A stretch of DNA of 64,000 bases from Aromatoleum bremense. GTDB lineage: Bacteria; Pseudomonadota; Gammaproteobacteria; Burkholderiales; Rhodocyclaceae. Shown here one piece after another: positions 21,163-30,387 of this stretch; position 1 is the stretch's first letter, and each line of letters starts with the position of its first letter. The stretch is from the NCBI RefSeq assembly GCF_017894365.1, contig NZ_CP059467.1:930001-994000 (forward strand). Reading direction: 5' to 3'. Below the pieces are notes generated by a model. It had not been told where the DNA came from. It made no database searches and worked only from the letters and a program-made list of their open reading frames with translations. The translations under genes were made by a program, and so were the position numbers.

Positions 21163-21585
21163 ATGATGGAATGCACTATCAAGTGGGTCGATGGAATGAC
21201 CTTCCTCGCGGAAACCGGCACCGGTCACGTCGTGGCGATGGATGGCGCTCCGGAGGCGGGCGGCCGGAACCTTGCCCCCCGGCCGATGGAAATGATGCTT
21301 GCCGGCGCTGGCGGGTGCACGGCGTTCGACGTCGTATTGATCCTGAAACGCGGACGCCAGGATGTTCGCGGCTGCGAGGTAAAGCTCTCGGGCGAGCGAG
21401 CGGAAGCAGACCCGAAGGTGTTCACCCGCATCACTTTTCACTACACCGTGCGGGGTAAAGGGCTGAAGGCCGAGGCGGTGGAGCGCGCGATTCATCTATC
21501 AGCAGAGAAATACTGCTCGGCGTCGATCATGCTTGGCAAGACCGCCGAATTGGTGCACGAATGGGACATCGTCGAGTGCGAGTAA
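21163..21585 (+). CDS. OsmC-family peroxiredoxin-like protein
   Basis: 140 residues; ATG codons at 21163 and 21166, after CGGAGTAG. The two redox cysteines typical of OsmC/Ohr proteins are C52 (AGAGGCTAFDV) and C118 (EKYCSASIML). RNLAPRPMEMMLAG is the conserved N-terminal segment. It resembles the YhfA-like OsmC branch and probably handles organic hydroperoxides or protein-bound sulfur oxidants; the exact substrate is unknown. Separated from rplM by a 540-bp region containing the candidate small RNA. Confidence 0.85.
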   Translation: MMECTIKWVDGMTFLAETGTGHVVAMDGAPEAGGRNLAPRPMEMMLAGAGGCTAFDVVLILKRGRQDVRGCEVKLSGERAEADPKVFTRITFHYTVRGKGLKAEAVERAIHLSAEKYCSASIMLGKTAELVHEWDIVECE

Positions 21586-21624
21586 CGGCGCTGCCTGCTC
21601 GACGCGCCGCACGCGTTTTGCTCG

Positions 21625-22245
21625 CTATACCCGATACGCGGTCGCCGTCATCACGCGGGCCATCAATCTCATCGCTCCCCTGAAGGGCGCAGGCAGTTCG
21701 TGAGCCCCGAGGGCGCGCGCGACGTCGGCGTGATGCGCCTCGTCCGCCTTCATCTGCTCGAGGATTTCACGAGACTTGCGGTCCTCGGGGGGCAAATGTT
21801 CCAGATGGCCGCTGAGATGCGCTTCGACCTGGCGCTCGGTTTCGGCAAGGAAGCCGAGATTCCATCGGTCGCCAAGCCTCCCGGCTAGCAGCCCCAGCGC
21901 CAGCGACCCGCCGTACCACAGCGGATTCAGCAGGCTCTTGCGCCCGCCGAGTTCGGAAATGCGCTGCTCGGTCCATGCCAGGTGCTCGGTTTCCTCATCC
22001 GATGCCCGCGCTAGCTCGCGTTTGACGTCGAGGTCGCCCGCGCTCATCGACTGCCCCTGGTACAGCGCCTGGGCGCAGATCTCGCCGCTGTGGTTGACGC
22101 GCATCAGGGCCGCGACATGTTGCCGGTCACGATCCCCCAGATGCGTTTCGGGCACGTCGGCGCCGGGGACCGGGCGCACGCTACGCGCGGGAGCGAATAG
22201 CGTGCGCAACGCCTTGTCGAACTGGACAATCGCTTCGTCGATCAT
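21625..22245 (-). CDS. coq7: Demethoxyubiquinone hydroxylase (3-demethoxyubiquinol 3-hydroxylase)
   Basis: Di-iron monooxygenase of late ubiquinone biosynthesis. 206 residues from ATG 22245, which has GAGG five bases upstream; the GTG two codons earlier is less likely. Di-iron ligands lie in [36 protein letters not shown] and [10 protein letters not shown] (paired E/ExxH). This matches the Coq7/CatA family of ubiquinone-making proteobacteria. It follows the CNP1-like gene on the same strand. Confidence 0.94.
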   Translation of the reverse strand: MIDEAIVQFDKALRTLFAPARSVRPVPGADVPETHLGDRDRQHVAALMRVNHSGEICAQALYQGQSMSAGDLDVKRELARASDEETEHLAWTEQRISELGGRKSLLNPLWYGGSLALGLLAGRLGDRWNLGFLAETERQVEAHLSGHLEHLPPEDRKSREILEQMKADEAHHADVARALGAHELPAPFRGAMRLMARVMTATAYRV

Positions 22246-22264
22246 GAACACCTCGAAATGTCGG

Positions 22265-22795
22265 TCATTTCAATGCCGGCTCCATGCCACGCAGCCGCCG
22301 CAGCACTTCGCCGACGTTGCGCGGCGGGACCGGTCCGTCGCAGAAATATTCCTTAGCCAAAGCTGCACGCGGACGGTTGTACGCGGTGTCGATGATCGGC
22401 TGCCAGCCGGCGTCGCGCGCCACCGCCCACTCGCCTCCGTCGCGGCCGACCGCATAGATGCGCCATCCGGCCACCTCGCAGCGAATGCCTTCGAAAGTGA
22501 CGTTCTCGGCTCCACCCGTGGTGTGCACCACAAGCACGTAGCGGACGACACCGTCCTCGCCCACTGTCAGGCTATGCTCGTCGAGCAGAAAACGATTGCG
22601 CGAAGTCACATCGACGGGGAATTCGCGCAACGCAGAGGGAAGCGGCGGAGCCGGCAACTCGTAGTCGCCTTCCTTCCAGTTCGGATCCGGGTCGCTGAAA
22701 AGGCCGGCGCAAGCGGCCCCGGAAAAGAACACGAGGGCCGAAACCCCCGCTTGGACGATGGTTTGGAACGGTTTCAAGCTTGCAGGTCTCCGCAC
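22265..22795 (-). CDS. CNP1-like exported protein of unknown function
   Basis: 176 residues, apparently starting at GTG 22795 inside the end of the DUF3501 gene (22-bp overlap). A signal peptide spans about residues 1-31 ([20 protein letters not shown]). The mature part contains [12 protein letters not shown], then a region with two Cys ([20 protein letters not shown] and [13 protein letters not shown]) matching the CNP1-like family, originally named from a Neisseria cryptic protein. Function unknown. Co-directional with DUF3501, an Fe-S oxidoreductase and rubrerythrin. Confidence 0.75.
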   Translation of the reverse strand: MRRPASLKPFQTIVQAGVSALVFFSGAACAGLFSDPDPNWKEGDYELPAPPLPSALREFPVDVTSRNRFLLDEHSLTVGEDGVVRYVLVVHTTGGAENVTFEGIRCEVAGWRIYAVGRDGGEWAVARDAGWQPIIDTAYNRPRAALAKEYFCDGPVPPRNVGEVLRRLRGMEPALK

Positions 22796-23361
22796 AGGGA
22801 CAAACGAATCCTCTCGGGCAGCGGATCCACCGCGGCAGAGTAAGCCGGATGATCGATCCCGATTGCGAGCGCTCCACCGGCCCTCACCGCCCGGATCATG
22901 TCCGGCGGCAGTTCGAATCGAAGGAAATGCACCGCAGAGGTCTTTTCGGCATTGTCACGTTCCAGATCCTCGTCGGCAATCGAAAAAACCGGCTCGGACC
23001 CGGCCACCTTCACCCACACGCGGCGCTCGACCCCGATCAGCCGCCGAAGCCTCAGGAGACGCTCGGTCACGTCGGGGAACTCGATTAGCATCGTCGCCTT
23101 CCAGTTGCTACCGTCGGGCACGAGCGGGTTGTATACGTCGAGTTCATCGCGGATGCCGTCGTCCTCGAAAGTCCGCTCGATGCGAAGCATCTCCTGAATC
23201 TGGTAGCGGATCGTCAATTCGTCCTCGAAGACCAGCGTGACATGCTCTCCGATGCGCACCGTCCGATCCTTTTTGTGCGCCATGACGCGGCTCCGGAAAG
23301 CGGTGCGCTGCCGGGCGTATTCTTCGAGGCTGAGCAGGCTTTCGCGGCTGATCGCACTCAT
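22774..23361 (-). CDS. DUF3501 family protein
   Basis: 195 residues. The N-terminal SLEEYARQRTAFRSRVMAHK and the central VTLVFEDELTIRYQIQEMLR, followed by ELDVYNPLVPDGSNW, are the DUF3501 pattern. No catalytic motif is known. The gene begins 12 bp after the Fe-S oxidoreductase; family members recur beside GlpC-like oxidoreductases and rubrerythrins, suggesting a partner role in a redox/oxidative-stress system. Function itself is unknown. Confidence 0.82.
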   Translation of the reverse strand: MSAISRESLLSLEEYARQRTAFRSRVMAHKKDRTVRIGEHVTLVFEDELTIRYQIQEMLRIERTFEDDGIRDELDVYNPLVPDGSNWKATMLIEFPDVTERLLRLRRLIGVERRVWVKVAGSEPVFSIADEDLERDNAEKTSAVHFLRFELPPDMIRAVRAGGALAIGIDHPAYSAAVDPLPERIRLSLCGDLQA

Positions 23362-23373
23362 GATGTTGCATCC

Positions 23374-24714
23374 TCACAAGCCGTAGGCCCTGCGCAGCAG
23401 CGTCAATGGATGGACCTTTTCCGCTTGCAGATCGGCCCCGCCGTCGCGAATCCCTTGCTGGATATGACGAGCAGCGATCGGACAATCCGAACTTATGCAG
23501 TCCGGCCGGACTTCGGCCATCCGGCGAAACACCGGACGACCGATCCGCATCGACTGTTCGAAATGTTCCTGCTTGACTCCCCACGTACCGTCATGTCCGG
23601 CACAACGCTCGACGGTCACGACTTCGGTGCCGGGAACGAGTTGCAACATCTCGCGCGTTTTCTGCCCGACGTTCTGTACCCGGCTGTGGCAGGGAATGTG
23701 ATACGCGACCTTGCCTAGGGGCTGCTTGAAGTCGGTCTCCAAGAGTCCGTCGCGGTTGCGCAGCACGAAATACTCGAATGGATCGAACATCGCCTGGGCA
23801 ACCGCCCGGACGGGAGCATCGTCCGGAAACAGCAGTGGCAGTTCTTGCTTGAACATCAACGCGCACGACGGCACCGGCGCAAGGATCGCGTACCCTGCGG
23901 CCGCGAGTTCCGCAAGCGCGGGGATATTCTGTTCTTTGAGCCGCTCGACGCCGCTGAAATCGCCCAGTTCCAGCTTCGGCATACCGCAGCACGCCTCGTG
24001 TTTCGCCATGACAGCCGGAATCCGGTTGTGCGCGAGCACCGCGGCGAGATCGTGGCCGATGCCCGGTTCGTTGTAATTGACATAGCAGGTCGAGAAGATC
24101 GCGACCTTGCCCGACGTACGCTCGCCATCGCGTACGGGCCATTGTGCCTGCAGTTGTACCGTGCGACGAAATCTGGCCGGCGCGTAAGGCGGCAGCTCGC
24201 GCCGTTTGTCGACGCCCAGCGCTGTCTGCAGTGCCGCACGCGCGACCCCGTTACGATTGGCCGCATTGACGGTCTGGGCGATCACGGGAATCGCGGCGAG
24301 CTTGCCGATCGCATCGGTGTTGGTCAGGATCCTGTCGCGCAACCGCACTTCACGCTTGCGGAACTTGACCGCTTTCGCACGCAGCATCAGGTGCGGAAAA
24401 TCGACGTTCCACGGGTGCGGCGGGACATACGGACACTTCGTCATGAAGCAGACGTCGCACAGATAGCACTGATCGACGACTTTCCAGAAGTCGCGCTTTT
24501 CGACACCATCGACTTCGCCCGTTTTCCCCTCATCGACCAAGTCGAACAAAGTCGGGAAGGCGTTGCAGAGGTTCACACAACGACGGCACCCATGGCAGAT
24601 TCCGAACACCCGTTCGAGTTCGTCCTGCAGCGGCGCCTCGGCGTAGTATTCCGCTTCGCGCCACGCGACCGGATGACGAGTGGGCGCATCCAGGCTGCCT
24701 TCTCGCTTCGACAT
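23374..24714 (-). CDS. GlpC/HdrD-like Fe-S oxidoreductase
   Basis: 446 residues. Two 4Fe-4S motifs: C40-x2-C43-x2-C46-x3-C50 and C83-x2-C86-x2-C89-x4-C94. The second half holds two CCG-type domains: the first is canonical (STCYVNY, EACCGMP, PSCALMF) and the second has C-A in place of C-C (PCHSRVQ, ERCAGHDGTW, SSDCPIA). It should pass electrons between a quinone or flavoprotein and an unknown acceptor. Operon order rubrerythrin, this gene, DUF3501 suggests a reductase for peroxide or other stress. Not glycerol-3-phosphate dehydrogenase: no glpA/B nearby. Confidence 0.85.
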   Translation of the reverse strand: MSKREGSLDAPTRHPVAWREAEYYAEAPLQDELERVFGICHGCRRCVNLCNAFPTLFDLVDEGKTGEVDGVEKRDFWKVVDQCYLCDVCFMTKCPYVPPHPWNVDFPHLMLRAKAVKFRKREVRLRDRILTNTDAIGKLAAIPVIAQTVNAANRNGVARAALQTALGVDKRRELPPYAPARFRRTVQLQAQWPVRDGERTSGKVAIFSTCYVNYNEPGIGHDLAAVLAHNRIPAVMAKHEACCGMPKLELGDFSGVERLKEQNIPALAELAAAGYAILAPVPSCALMFKQELPLLFPDDAPVRAVAQAMFDPFEYFVLRNRDGLLETDFKQPLGKVAYHIPCHSRVQNVGQKTREMLQLVPGTEVVTVERCAGHDGTWGVKQEHFEQSMRIGRPVFRRMAEVRPDCISSDCPIAARHIQQGIRDGGADLQAEKVHPLTLLRRAYGL

Positions 24715-24808
24715 GAGAAACCTCTCTCGTCGTTCCGGCCGAATGGCCTAATGGCCGGTCCCACACCCCCGCAAGATGCGGGCGCTCCCGGTCCGCTTCT
24801 GCCAGTCC

Positions 24809-25228
24809 TCAATCCTGCAGAGCGTCGAGCGCCTTCTGGAAACGGTTCGCGTGCGACCGCTCGGCCTTTGCCAGCGTCTCGAACCAATCCGATATTTCCT
24901 CGAAACCTTCCTCCCGCGCCGTTTTCGCCATGCCGGGGTACATGTCGGTGTATTCGTAAGTCTCGCCCGCAATGGCGGCGCCAAGGTTCGCGCGAGTGGC
25001 TCCGATCGGCAGGCCGGTGGCCGGGTCACCGCAGGCCTCGAGGTATTCGAGGTGTCCGTGCGCATGCCCGGTCTCGCCTTCGGCCGTCGAACGGAATACC
25101 GCGGCAACGTCGTTCTGGCCTTCGACGTCCGCTTTCGCGGCAAAATAAAGATAACGGCGGTTCGCCTGCGATTCGCCTGCAAAAGCGGCTTTCAGGTTTC
25201 CCTCGGTCTTCGATCCTTTGAGTAGCAT
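24809..25228 (-). CDS. Rubrerythrin (erythrin domain only)
   Basis: 139 residues, with an AAAGGAGA ribosome site. The four-helix di-iron domain has [45 protein letters not shown] and [11 protein letters not shown], supplying the paired E and ExxH ligands. The C-terminal rubredoxin-like FeS4 domain of classical rubrerythrin is absent, so an external electron donor is needed. The downstream Fe-S oxidoreductase is a candidate. Likely reduces hydrogen peroxide in the cytoplasm. First gene of the rubrerythrin/Fe-S/DUF3501/CNP1 group. Confidence 0.9.
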   Translation of the reverse strand: MLLKGSKTEGNLKAAFAGESQANRRYLYFAAKADVEGQNDVAAVFRSTAEGETGHAHGHLEYLEACGDPATGLPIGATRANLGAAIAGETYEYTDMYPGMAKTAREEGFEEISDWFETLAKAERSHANRFQKALDALQD

Positions 25229-25384
25229 CTTCGTCTCCTTTATCTGTTCCCACGGACGACCTTCTCCGCGACTCCCCGGAGATAATTAAAAGCTAGAAGA
25301 CGAATCCCGCCAGAGAAAATTGATCCATGCTATCTGCCGGATTGGAAATCCCTATGAGACGCCCTGCGACCCCGGCATGTCGTG

Positions 25385-25978
25385 TCAGGCGGAGATTGCC
25401 GCTTCGATCTCGGCGAAATTCCTCGCGATCTCGGTGCTGACCGGCTGGGGTTCACCGAGCTGGCGCGCGATCTGTGAGGCCGAGAAAATCCCCCTGATCA
25501 GGCCCCGCCCGCCCTCGCAGCGTTCCAGCACCAGGGCATGCTGCCGACCAGAACGTTTCAGCGTCGCGAGAACATGCCCCACGTCCGCGCGCATGACCTC
25601 GCCGAGCTCGACGGCCTCGGTGCGCTCGAGTGGCGTCATGACGGAATCGACGGTCAGTTCGCCGACCCGCGTGCCGCGTTCCTGTGCGGTCCGCACCGGG
25701 CCTTCGCCCAGCAGGTCGGCGACCGAAATCACGCCCATCACCTGGTGACGCGAATCGGTCACCAGCAACAGTCGCACTCCGCGCAGGATCATGGCGCGGT
25801 TGGCATCGGCCAGCGACGTTTCAGCCGCGATCGTCGCCGCGGGAATTCTCGTGAGGTCGGTCATGACCTCTATCGCCGGGGAGTTGCGGGAGACCCGGCG
25901 GTTGTTATCGGTTCTTGCGACTTCGCAATGCAGGCCCGCCAGGCGCGCTTGCGGAAGCGGATCGAATTCCCGGTTCAT
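25385..25978 (-). CDS. CBS-domain pair protein
   Basis: 197 residues from ATG 25978 (GGGAGGTG ribosome site; the GTG two codons earlier is less likely). Two CBS domains: about residues 35-95 (SLADANRAMILRGVRLLLVT, VMGVISVADLLGEG) and 110-172 (VGHVLATLKRSGRQHALVLE, GLIRGIFSASQIARQLG). Such pairs bind adenosyl ligands as energy or redox sensors. No fused effector domain, and no operon partner (rubrerythrin is 156 bp downstream). Role unknown. Confidence 0.85.
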   Translation of the reverse strand: MNREFDPLPQARLAGLHCEVARTDNNRRVSRNSPAIEVMTDLTRIPAATIAAETSLADANRAMILRGVRLLLVTDSRHQVMGVISVADLLGEGPVRTAQERGTRVGELTVDSVMTPLERTEAVELGEVMRADVGHVLATLKRSGRQHALVLERCEGGRGLIRGIFSASQIARQLGEPQPVSTEIARNFAEIEAAISA

Positions 25979-26191
25979 GGACACCTCCCATTACAGAATA
26001 TTGACAAGCGTGCCAACCGCATGCCGATGGTCTTTTCTGGCTGCCGCAAGCGCATCTTTTTCATGTCCGAGAAGCTTTGCAGAGGCCGCAGCCGAACGGC
26101 CCGGAAGCATCAGTTCGACCCGATCGTTTCCGTGGAGTTCATCGCCGTCAACCGACGGAACCCGGGGATCCGGGCGTCCGCTCAAAGAAAA

Positions 26192-26224
26192 CGCCCCGCA
26201 TGACGAACATCGGCATGCGGGGCG
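26192..26224 (-). terminator. Terminator of rppH
   Basis: An 11-bp perfect stem CGCCCCGCATG/CATGCGGGGCG with an 11-nt loop is followed on the minus strand by TTTTCTTTG. It lies 14 bp after the rppH stop. Confidence 0.85.
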
Positions 26225-26238
26225 ACAAGGAATGGCGC

Positions 26239-26769
26239 TCAAGGCTCGCGCACTTCGGTCAGTACCTTGTAGGCCTCAGGTGGATCCCGGGGTCGCGTCC
26301 GGAACAATGTTTTCGACAGTTCGAACAACGCCTGCTGGTACACCTGCCGCTTGAACTCAATCACGGCTTCCAGCGGCACCCAATAGTCACTCCAGCGCCA
26401 GGCATCGAACTCCGGATGAGTGCTGGCTCGCAGACAGACGTCGGAATCACGCCCCACCAAACGCAACAGAAACCAGATTTGCTTCTGTCCCCGGTAGGTA
26501 TTGCGCCATTCCCGTTTGATCCAGTGCTTCGGAACGTCGTACCGCAACCAACCACGCGTGCGGCCGAGAATCTTCACATGCTCGGGACGCAGACCCACTT
26601 CCTCGAACAGTTCACGGAACATGGCCTGCTCCGGCGTTTCGCCGTGCTTGATGCCACCTTGCGGGAACTGCCACGAATGCTCACGGATCCGCTTGCCCCA
26701 GAAAACCTCATTGCGCGTGTTGACCAGAATGATGCCGACGTTCGGGCGATAGCCTTCACGATCGAGCAT
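26239..26769 (-). CDS. rppH: RNA pyrophosphohydrolase RppH (Nudix)
   Basis: Removes pyrophosphate from mRNA 5' ends, starting decay. 176 residues from ATG 26769; an in-frame TTG two codons upstream is unlikely. [16 protein letters not shown] is the RppH N-terminus, and the Nudix box runs from GGIKHGE (residue 38) to RELFEEVGL (residue 60). [11 protein letters not shown] and [10 protein letters not shown] are conserved in RppH. Divergent from proS, the common arrangement in betaproteobacteria. Confidence 0.95.
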   Translation of the reverse strand: MLDREGYRPNVGIILVNTRNEVFWGKRIREHSWQFPQGGIKHGETPEQAMFRELFEEVGLRPEHVKILGRTRGWLRYDVPKHWIKREWRNTYRGQKQIWFLLRLVGRDSDVCLRASTHPEFDAWRWSDYWVPLEAVIEFKRQVYQQALFELSKTLFRTRPRDPPEAYKVLTEVREP

Positions 26770-26968
26770 GATCAAACCTTCAATTCAAGAACTGTCACAA
26801 TTTTTCCACATTTACAGAGGCTTGGAAAGGCGCACCACCGGAAGCGTTCCCGTTCCGCAGCTTCGCGGCGGGTGTGCAGCGGGCCGGGCGGCGTACCGCG
26901 ATCTGCATATCGGTCGTCGACACGGTAAAATCGCGTCTTTGCTCACCAGCCCGACCCCCGGATCCAGC

Positions 26969-28720
26969 ATGCGCGCCAGCCAGTATTTCATCTCCACCCT
27001 CAAGGAAGCCCCCTCGGACGCCGAGGTCGTCAGCCAGAAACTGATGCTGCGCGCGGGCTTCATCCGCAAAGTCGCAGCCGGCATCTACAGTTACCTTCCC
27101 ATCGGCCTGCGCGTGATCCGCAAGGTCGAGGATATCGTGCGCGAGGAAATGAACCGTGCCGGTGCACTTGAACTGACGATGCCGCTCGTTCAGCCCGCCG
27201 AACTCTGGGACGAAACCGGCCGCTGGGAACAGATGGGCGCCGAGATGCTGCGCTTCAAGGATAGGCACCAACGCGACTTCGCGCTGCAACCCACGTCCGA
27301 GGAAGTGGTCACCGACATCGCTCGTCAGGAATTGAAGAGCTATCGCCAGCTGCCGAAGAACTTCTACCAGATCCAGACGAAGTTCCGCGACGAGCGCCGG
27401 CCGCGGTTCGGCGTGATGCGTGGCCGCGAATTCACGATGAAGGACGCCTATTCGTTCGACCGCGACGCGGCGGCCGCGGGCCGCAGCTACGACGCGATGT
27501 ACGCCGCCTACTGCCGTATTTTCGACCGGCTCGGCCTGACGTACCGCGCCGTCGCTGCCGACACCGGGGCGATCGGCGGGGATCGCTCACATGAATTCCA
27601 GGTCATCGCCGACACCGGCGAGGATGCAATCGTCTACTGCCCGGGTTCCGCCTACGCGGCCAACATCGAACTTGCCGAAGCGCTGCCGTTGCTGGCGACC
27701 CGCGCCGCGCCGGGCAAGGCGCTCGAGAAGACCTCCACCCCGGGCAGGACGACCTGCGAAGAGGTCGCGAAGCTTCTCGGCGTGCCGCTCGCGACGACGG
27801 TGAAATCACTTGTCCTCGCGACCGATGACGTCGATGACGCGGGCAAGCCGGCCGGCGTCACGGTGTGGCTGCTGCTCGTGCGGGGCGATCACGAACTGAA
27901 CGAGGTCAAGGCGGGCAAGCTCCCCGGCCTGAAAGCGGGGTTCCGCTTTGCGACGGAAACCGAGATCACCGAGCGCTTCGGCTGCAAGCCCGGCTACCTC
28001 GGGCCCGTGGGCCTGAACAAGGCCGTCAAGGTCGTCGCCGACCGCACCGTCGCGAACATGGCCGACTTCATCTGCGGCGCCAACGAGGCGGACTTCCACT
28101 TGACCGGCACGAACTGGGGCCGCGACCTGCCGGAACCCGATCTCGTCGCCGACCTGCGCAACGTCGTCGAAGGCGATCCGAGCCCGGACGGCATGGGACG
28201 GCTCGCGGTCCAGCGCGGCATCGAGGTCGGCCACGTTTTCTACCTCGGCACCAAATACTCGCAGTCGATGAACGCGACCTTCCTCGATGAGGATGGCAAG
28301 CCGAAGCATTTTGAAATGGGCTGCTACGGCATCGGCGTCACGCGCATCCTCGGTGCGGCGATCGAACAGAATCACGACGCCCGCGGCATCATCTGGCCGG
28401 ACGCGATCGCACCGTTCCGCGTCGTCGTCTGCCCGGTCGGCTGGGGCAAGTCCGAAGCGGTGCGCGACGAAGCGATGAAGCTCTACGAAACGCTGCTCGC
28501 CGGCGGCATCGACGTGATCCTCGACGACCGCGACGAGCGTCCCGGCGTGATGTTCGCCGACTGGGAACTGATCGGCGTGCCGCATCGCGTCGTCATCGGC
28601 GATCGCGGACTGAAAGAAGGGATAGCCGAATATCAGGGGCGACGCGACGCCGAGGCGGCGAAGATTCCGCTTGCCGAACTCGCAGCCTTCGTCGGCTCGA
28701 AGCTCCAGCCGGCCGCGTGA
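26969..28720 (+). CDS. proS: Prolyl-tRNA synthetase (bacterial type with INS editing domain)
   Basis: 583 residues from ATG 26969, giving the family start [19 protein letters not shown]; upstream in-frame sequence is not homologous. Class II motifs are present: [15 protein letters not shown] (motif 1 region), [20 protein letters not shown] (motif 2) and [17 protein letters not shown] (motif 3). The INS editing domain (about residues 224-408) contains [10 protein letters not shown] and [14 protein letters not shown], for hydrolysis of Ala-tRNA-Pro. An anticodon-binding domain closes the protein. The downstream transglycosylase gene overlaps its stop. Confidence 0.97.
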   Translation: MRASQYFISTLKEAPSDAEVVSQKLMLRAGFIRKVAAGIYSYLPIGLRVIRKVEDIVREEMNRAGALELTMPLVQPAELWDETGRWEQMGAEMLRFKDRHQRDFALQPTSEEVVTDIARQELKSYRQLPKNFYQIQTKFRDERRPRFGVMRGREFTMKDAYSFDRDAAAAGRSYDAMYAAYCRIFDRLGLTYRAVAADTGAIGGDRSHEFQVIADTGEDAIVYCPGSAYAANIELAEALPLLATRAAPGKALEKTSTPGRTTCEEVAKLLGVPLATTVKSLVLATDDVDDAGKPAGVTVWLLLVRGDHELNEVKAGKLPGLKAGFRFATETEITERFGCKPGYLGPVGLNKAVKVVADRTVANMADFICGANEADFHLTGTNWGRDLPEPDLVADLRNVVEGDPSPDGMGRLAVQRGIEVGHVFYLGTKYSQSMNATFLDEDGKPKHFEMGCYGIGVTRILGAAIEQNHDARGIIWPDAIAPFRVVVCPVGWGKSEAVRDEAMKLYETLLAGGIDVILDDRDERPGVMFADWELIGVPHRVVIGDRGLKEGIAEYQGRRDAEAAKIPLAELAAFVGSKLQPAA

Positions 28721-29388
28721 GGAACGCCGATAGCGGCGGCATGAGTGCCGCGGGCAGCCTCGTGCTGAGCCTCGCTCTGCTCGCGGGTCTCGCCGGCGCC
28801 CCGGACCAGGCGCTCGCCGGCCGCCAGCAGTACGAACCGATGGCGGCGAGCGTGCGCTCGGCGCTGCACGCGGCAGTCAGCGACGCCGGCGCTCCGGGAC
28901 TCCTGATTGCGAACGAGGGGGAGCGGGTACGCTGGCTGCAGGATATGTCCCGCCGTCTCGAAAAACGCATCCCGGACCGTCATTACCGGGAAGAATTGCT
29001 GACCGCAGTGCACTATGAAGCCACGCGGGCGGGACTCGATCCGCAACTCGTGCTGGGCTTGATCCAGGTCGAGAGCGCTTTCCGGAAATACGCGGTGTCG
29101 AGCGCCGGAGCGCGCGGCTTCATGCAGGTGATGCCGTTCTGGATCAAGGCGATCGGCCTGCCGGAAGATAATCTCTTCCACCTGCGTACGAACCTGCGCT
29201 ACGGCTGCACGATCCTGCGCCACTACCTCGACATCGAAAAAGGCGATCTGTACCGGGCGCTGGGACGCTACAACGGCAGCCTCGGCAAGCCCGAGTACCC
29301 AAACCTGGTGCGGGCGGCGTGGGAGAAGCACTGGAGCTACCAGTCGCTGCGGCTCGCGTCCGATGACCGCGGGAGCCGCGCGAACTGA
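28717..29388 (+). CDS. Lytic transglycosylase (SLT family 1)
   Basis: 223 residues if it starts at GTG 28717, overlapping the proS stop; ATG 28741 is an equally plausible start. A signal peptide follows ([20 protein letters not shown]). The SLT domain contains the catalytic Glu in [10 protein letters not shown] (E119 of the long form), [14 protein letters not shown] and [10 protein letters not shown] with YPNLV. It should cleave the murein glycan strand with formation of anhydro-muropeptides. Coupled to proS, as seen in related genomes. Confidence 0.88.
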   Translation: MRNADSGGMSAAGSLVLSLALLAGLAGAPDQALAGRQQYEPMAASVRSALHAAVSDAGAPGLLIANEGERVRWLQDMSRRLEKRIPDRHYREELLTAVHYEATRAGLDPQLVLGLIQVESAFRKYAVSSAGARGFMQVMPFWIKAIGLPEDNLFHLRTNLRYGCTILRHYLDIEKGDLYRALGRYNGSLGKPEYPNLVRAAWEKHWSYQSLRLASDDRGSRAN

Positions 29389-29467
29389 ACTGAAGAGCGG
29401 GCATGCCTGCGGCGACCGGCCTCCCGCGAGCCGCCTCCTGGCGCGTGTCGCTCAGGCACGACAATCG

Positions 29468-30085
29468 TCAGCTGGCGCCCACGACTGCGACTTTCGGCGT
29501 CGACTCCTCGCGCGGCACGGCCCTCCCCGCTTCCTTCGCCGAAGCCAGGGACTGGACGTCGCCAGACAGTTCGCCGCCTTCCTCGATCAGGATCTTGCCG
29601 TAGCGGATCTTGCCGCTGACACGGCCCGTCGCATGGATCACGAGTTGGGTGCGCGCAGTGAGTTCGCCGTCGAACCGGCCGTGGATTTCCGCGATGTCGA
29701 TGCCGACCGTCCCGGCGAACGAGCCGCTTTCGGCGATGCGAATGACGCGGCTGTCCATGGTCGCTTCGACGCGACCCTCGACGATCAGCGTGTCGCAATC
29801 CAGGATCTCCGCGCCTTTGAGCTTGACCTCCGGCCCGACGATGAGGCGGCTGCCGGAACCGTAGCCCGCGTCCTCCGCGGCCTCGTTGGCGCGAGGAAGA
29901 GTGGTCGACGCTGTCCCGCCTGCCACACTGCTCGTGCCGGCATCGCGTGCCGGCTGGGACATCTCGGCAGAACTGCTGACCAGCCCGGCCGGCTGAGCGG
30001 CTGCGAAATTGCCCGACCCGATGCGCTGTCCACGAGCGGCCTGTGGATCGGCAGCTTTCGGGAACACTGGGGATTTGCTGAACAT
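29468..30085 (-). CDS. Bactofilin family protein
   Basis: Polymer-forming cytoskeletal protein. 205 residues from ATG 30085 (CAGGAGAG ribosome site). The N-terminal 75 residues are low-complexity and Ala/Ser-rich. A right-handed beta-helix core covers about residues 78-180, with regular repeats such as KLKGAEILDCDTLIVEGRVE, FAGTVGIDIAEIHGRFDGEL and RVSGKIRYGKILIEEGGELS. Bactofilins organise cell-wall enzymes or appendages. The gene has its own sigma54-type promoter with two GlrR-like operators upstream (30130-30305), then the IS256 element. Confidence 0.88.
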   Translation of the reverse strand: MFSKSPVFPKAADPQAARGQRIGSGNFAAAQPAGLVSSSAEMSQPARDAGTSSVAGGTASTTLPRANEAAEDAGYGSGSRLIVGPEVKLKGAEILDCDTLIVEGRVEATMDSRVIRIAESGSFAGTVGIDIAEIHGRFDGELTARTQLVIHATGRVSGKIRYGKILIEEGGELSGDVQSLASAKEAGRAVPREESTPKVAVVGAS

Positions 30086-30129
30086 GATCTCTCCTGGGTG
30101 AATTCGCGTCAGACGACTAGCGACGCGAA

Positions 30130-30145
30130 TGCAAAATCCACGCCA
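30130..30145 (-). promoter_or_regulatory. Candidate sigma54 promoter of the bactofilin gene
   Basis: The minus strand reads TGGCGTG-GATT-TTGCA, 9 of 11 fixed positions of TGGCACG-N4-TTGCW with correct GG/GC spacing. The start would be near 30119, giving a 34-nt leader before the bactofilin ATG. Two TGTC-N10-GACA operators lie 85 and 152 bp further upstream. Confidence 0.65.
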
Positions 30146-30220
30146 TATCGATTTAGTCTTTTATATTCATATTCATACGAATATAAGCTGGAACAGTACA
30201 CGAGATTTTTTGCGTTCTGA

Positions 30221-30238
30221 TGTCGCCATGAAACGACA
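30221..30238. promoter_or_regulatory. GlrR-type operator, proximal, bactofilin promoter
   Basis: A perfect TGTC-GCCATGAAAC-GACA, embedded in the longer symmetry ATGTCG-N8-CGACAT. It matches the TGTC-N10-GACA motif described for enterobacterial GlrR (QseF). Its centre is about 85 bp upstream of the -24 element, normal for a sigma54 enhancer. Confidence 0.65.
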
Positions 30239-30287
30239 TCTCAAACACCAATTCATATTAAGCATTTGAATTATATTGATTTATTTA

Positions 30288-30305
30288 TGTCGCTTCAGAG
30301 CGACA
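30288..30305. promoter_or_regulatory. GlrR-type operator, distal, bactofilin promoter
   Basis: A perfect TGTC-GCTTCAGAGC-GACA, again within ATGTCG-N8-CGACAT. The centre is 67 bp from the proximal operator and about 152 bp from the -24 element. The left end of the IS256 element begins 26 bp beyond it. Confidence 0.65.
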
Positions 30306-30322
30306 TTTGTGTAGCCAAAAAG

Positions 30323-30330
30323 CGCCAGCT
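30323..30330. repeat. Target-site duplication of the IS256 element, left copy
   Basis: CGCCAGCT directly abuts the left inverted repeat and is repeated exactly at 31714-31721 beyond the right end. An 8-bp duplication is normal for IS256-family transposition. Confidence 0.85.
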
Positions 30331-30387
30331 AGTCAAGTCCAAAATCTGCTGTAAATTCTCTTCAGCCCGGATGATGACGAATGGTTT

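Noticed and set aside
25991..26242. 83-codon minus-strand frame between rppH and the CBS gene
   Set aside because: It would read through the rppH terminator hairpin, has no ribosome site at its start and resembles no family.
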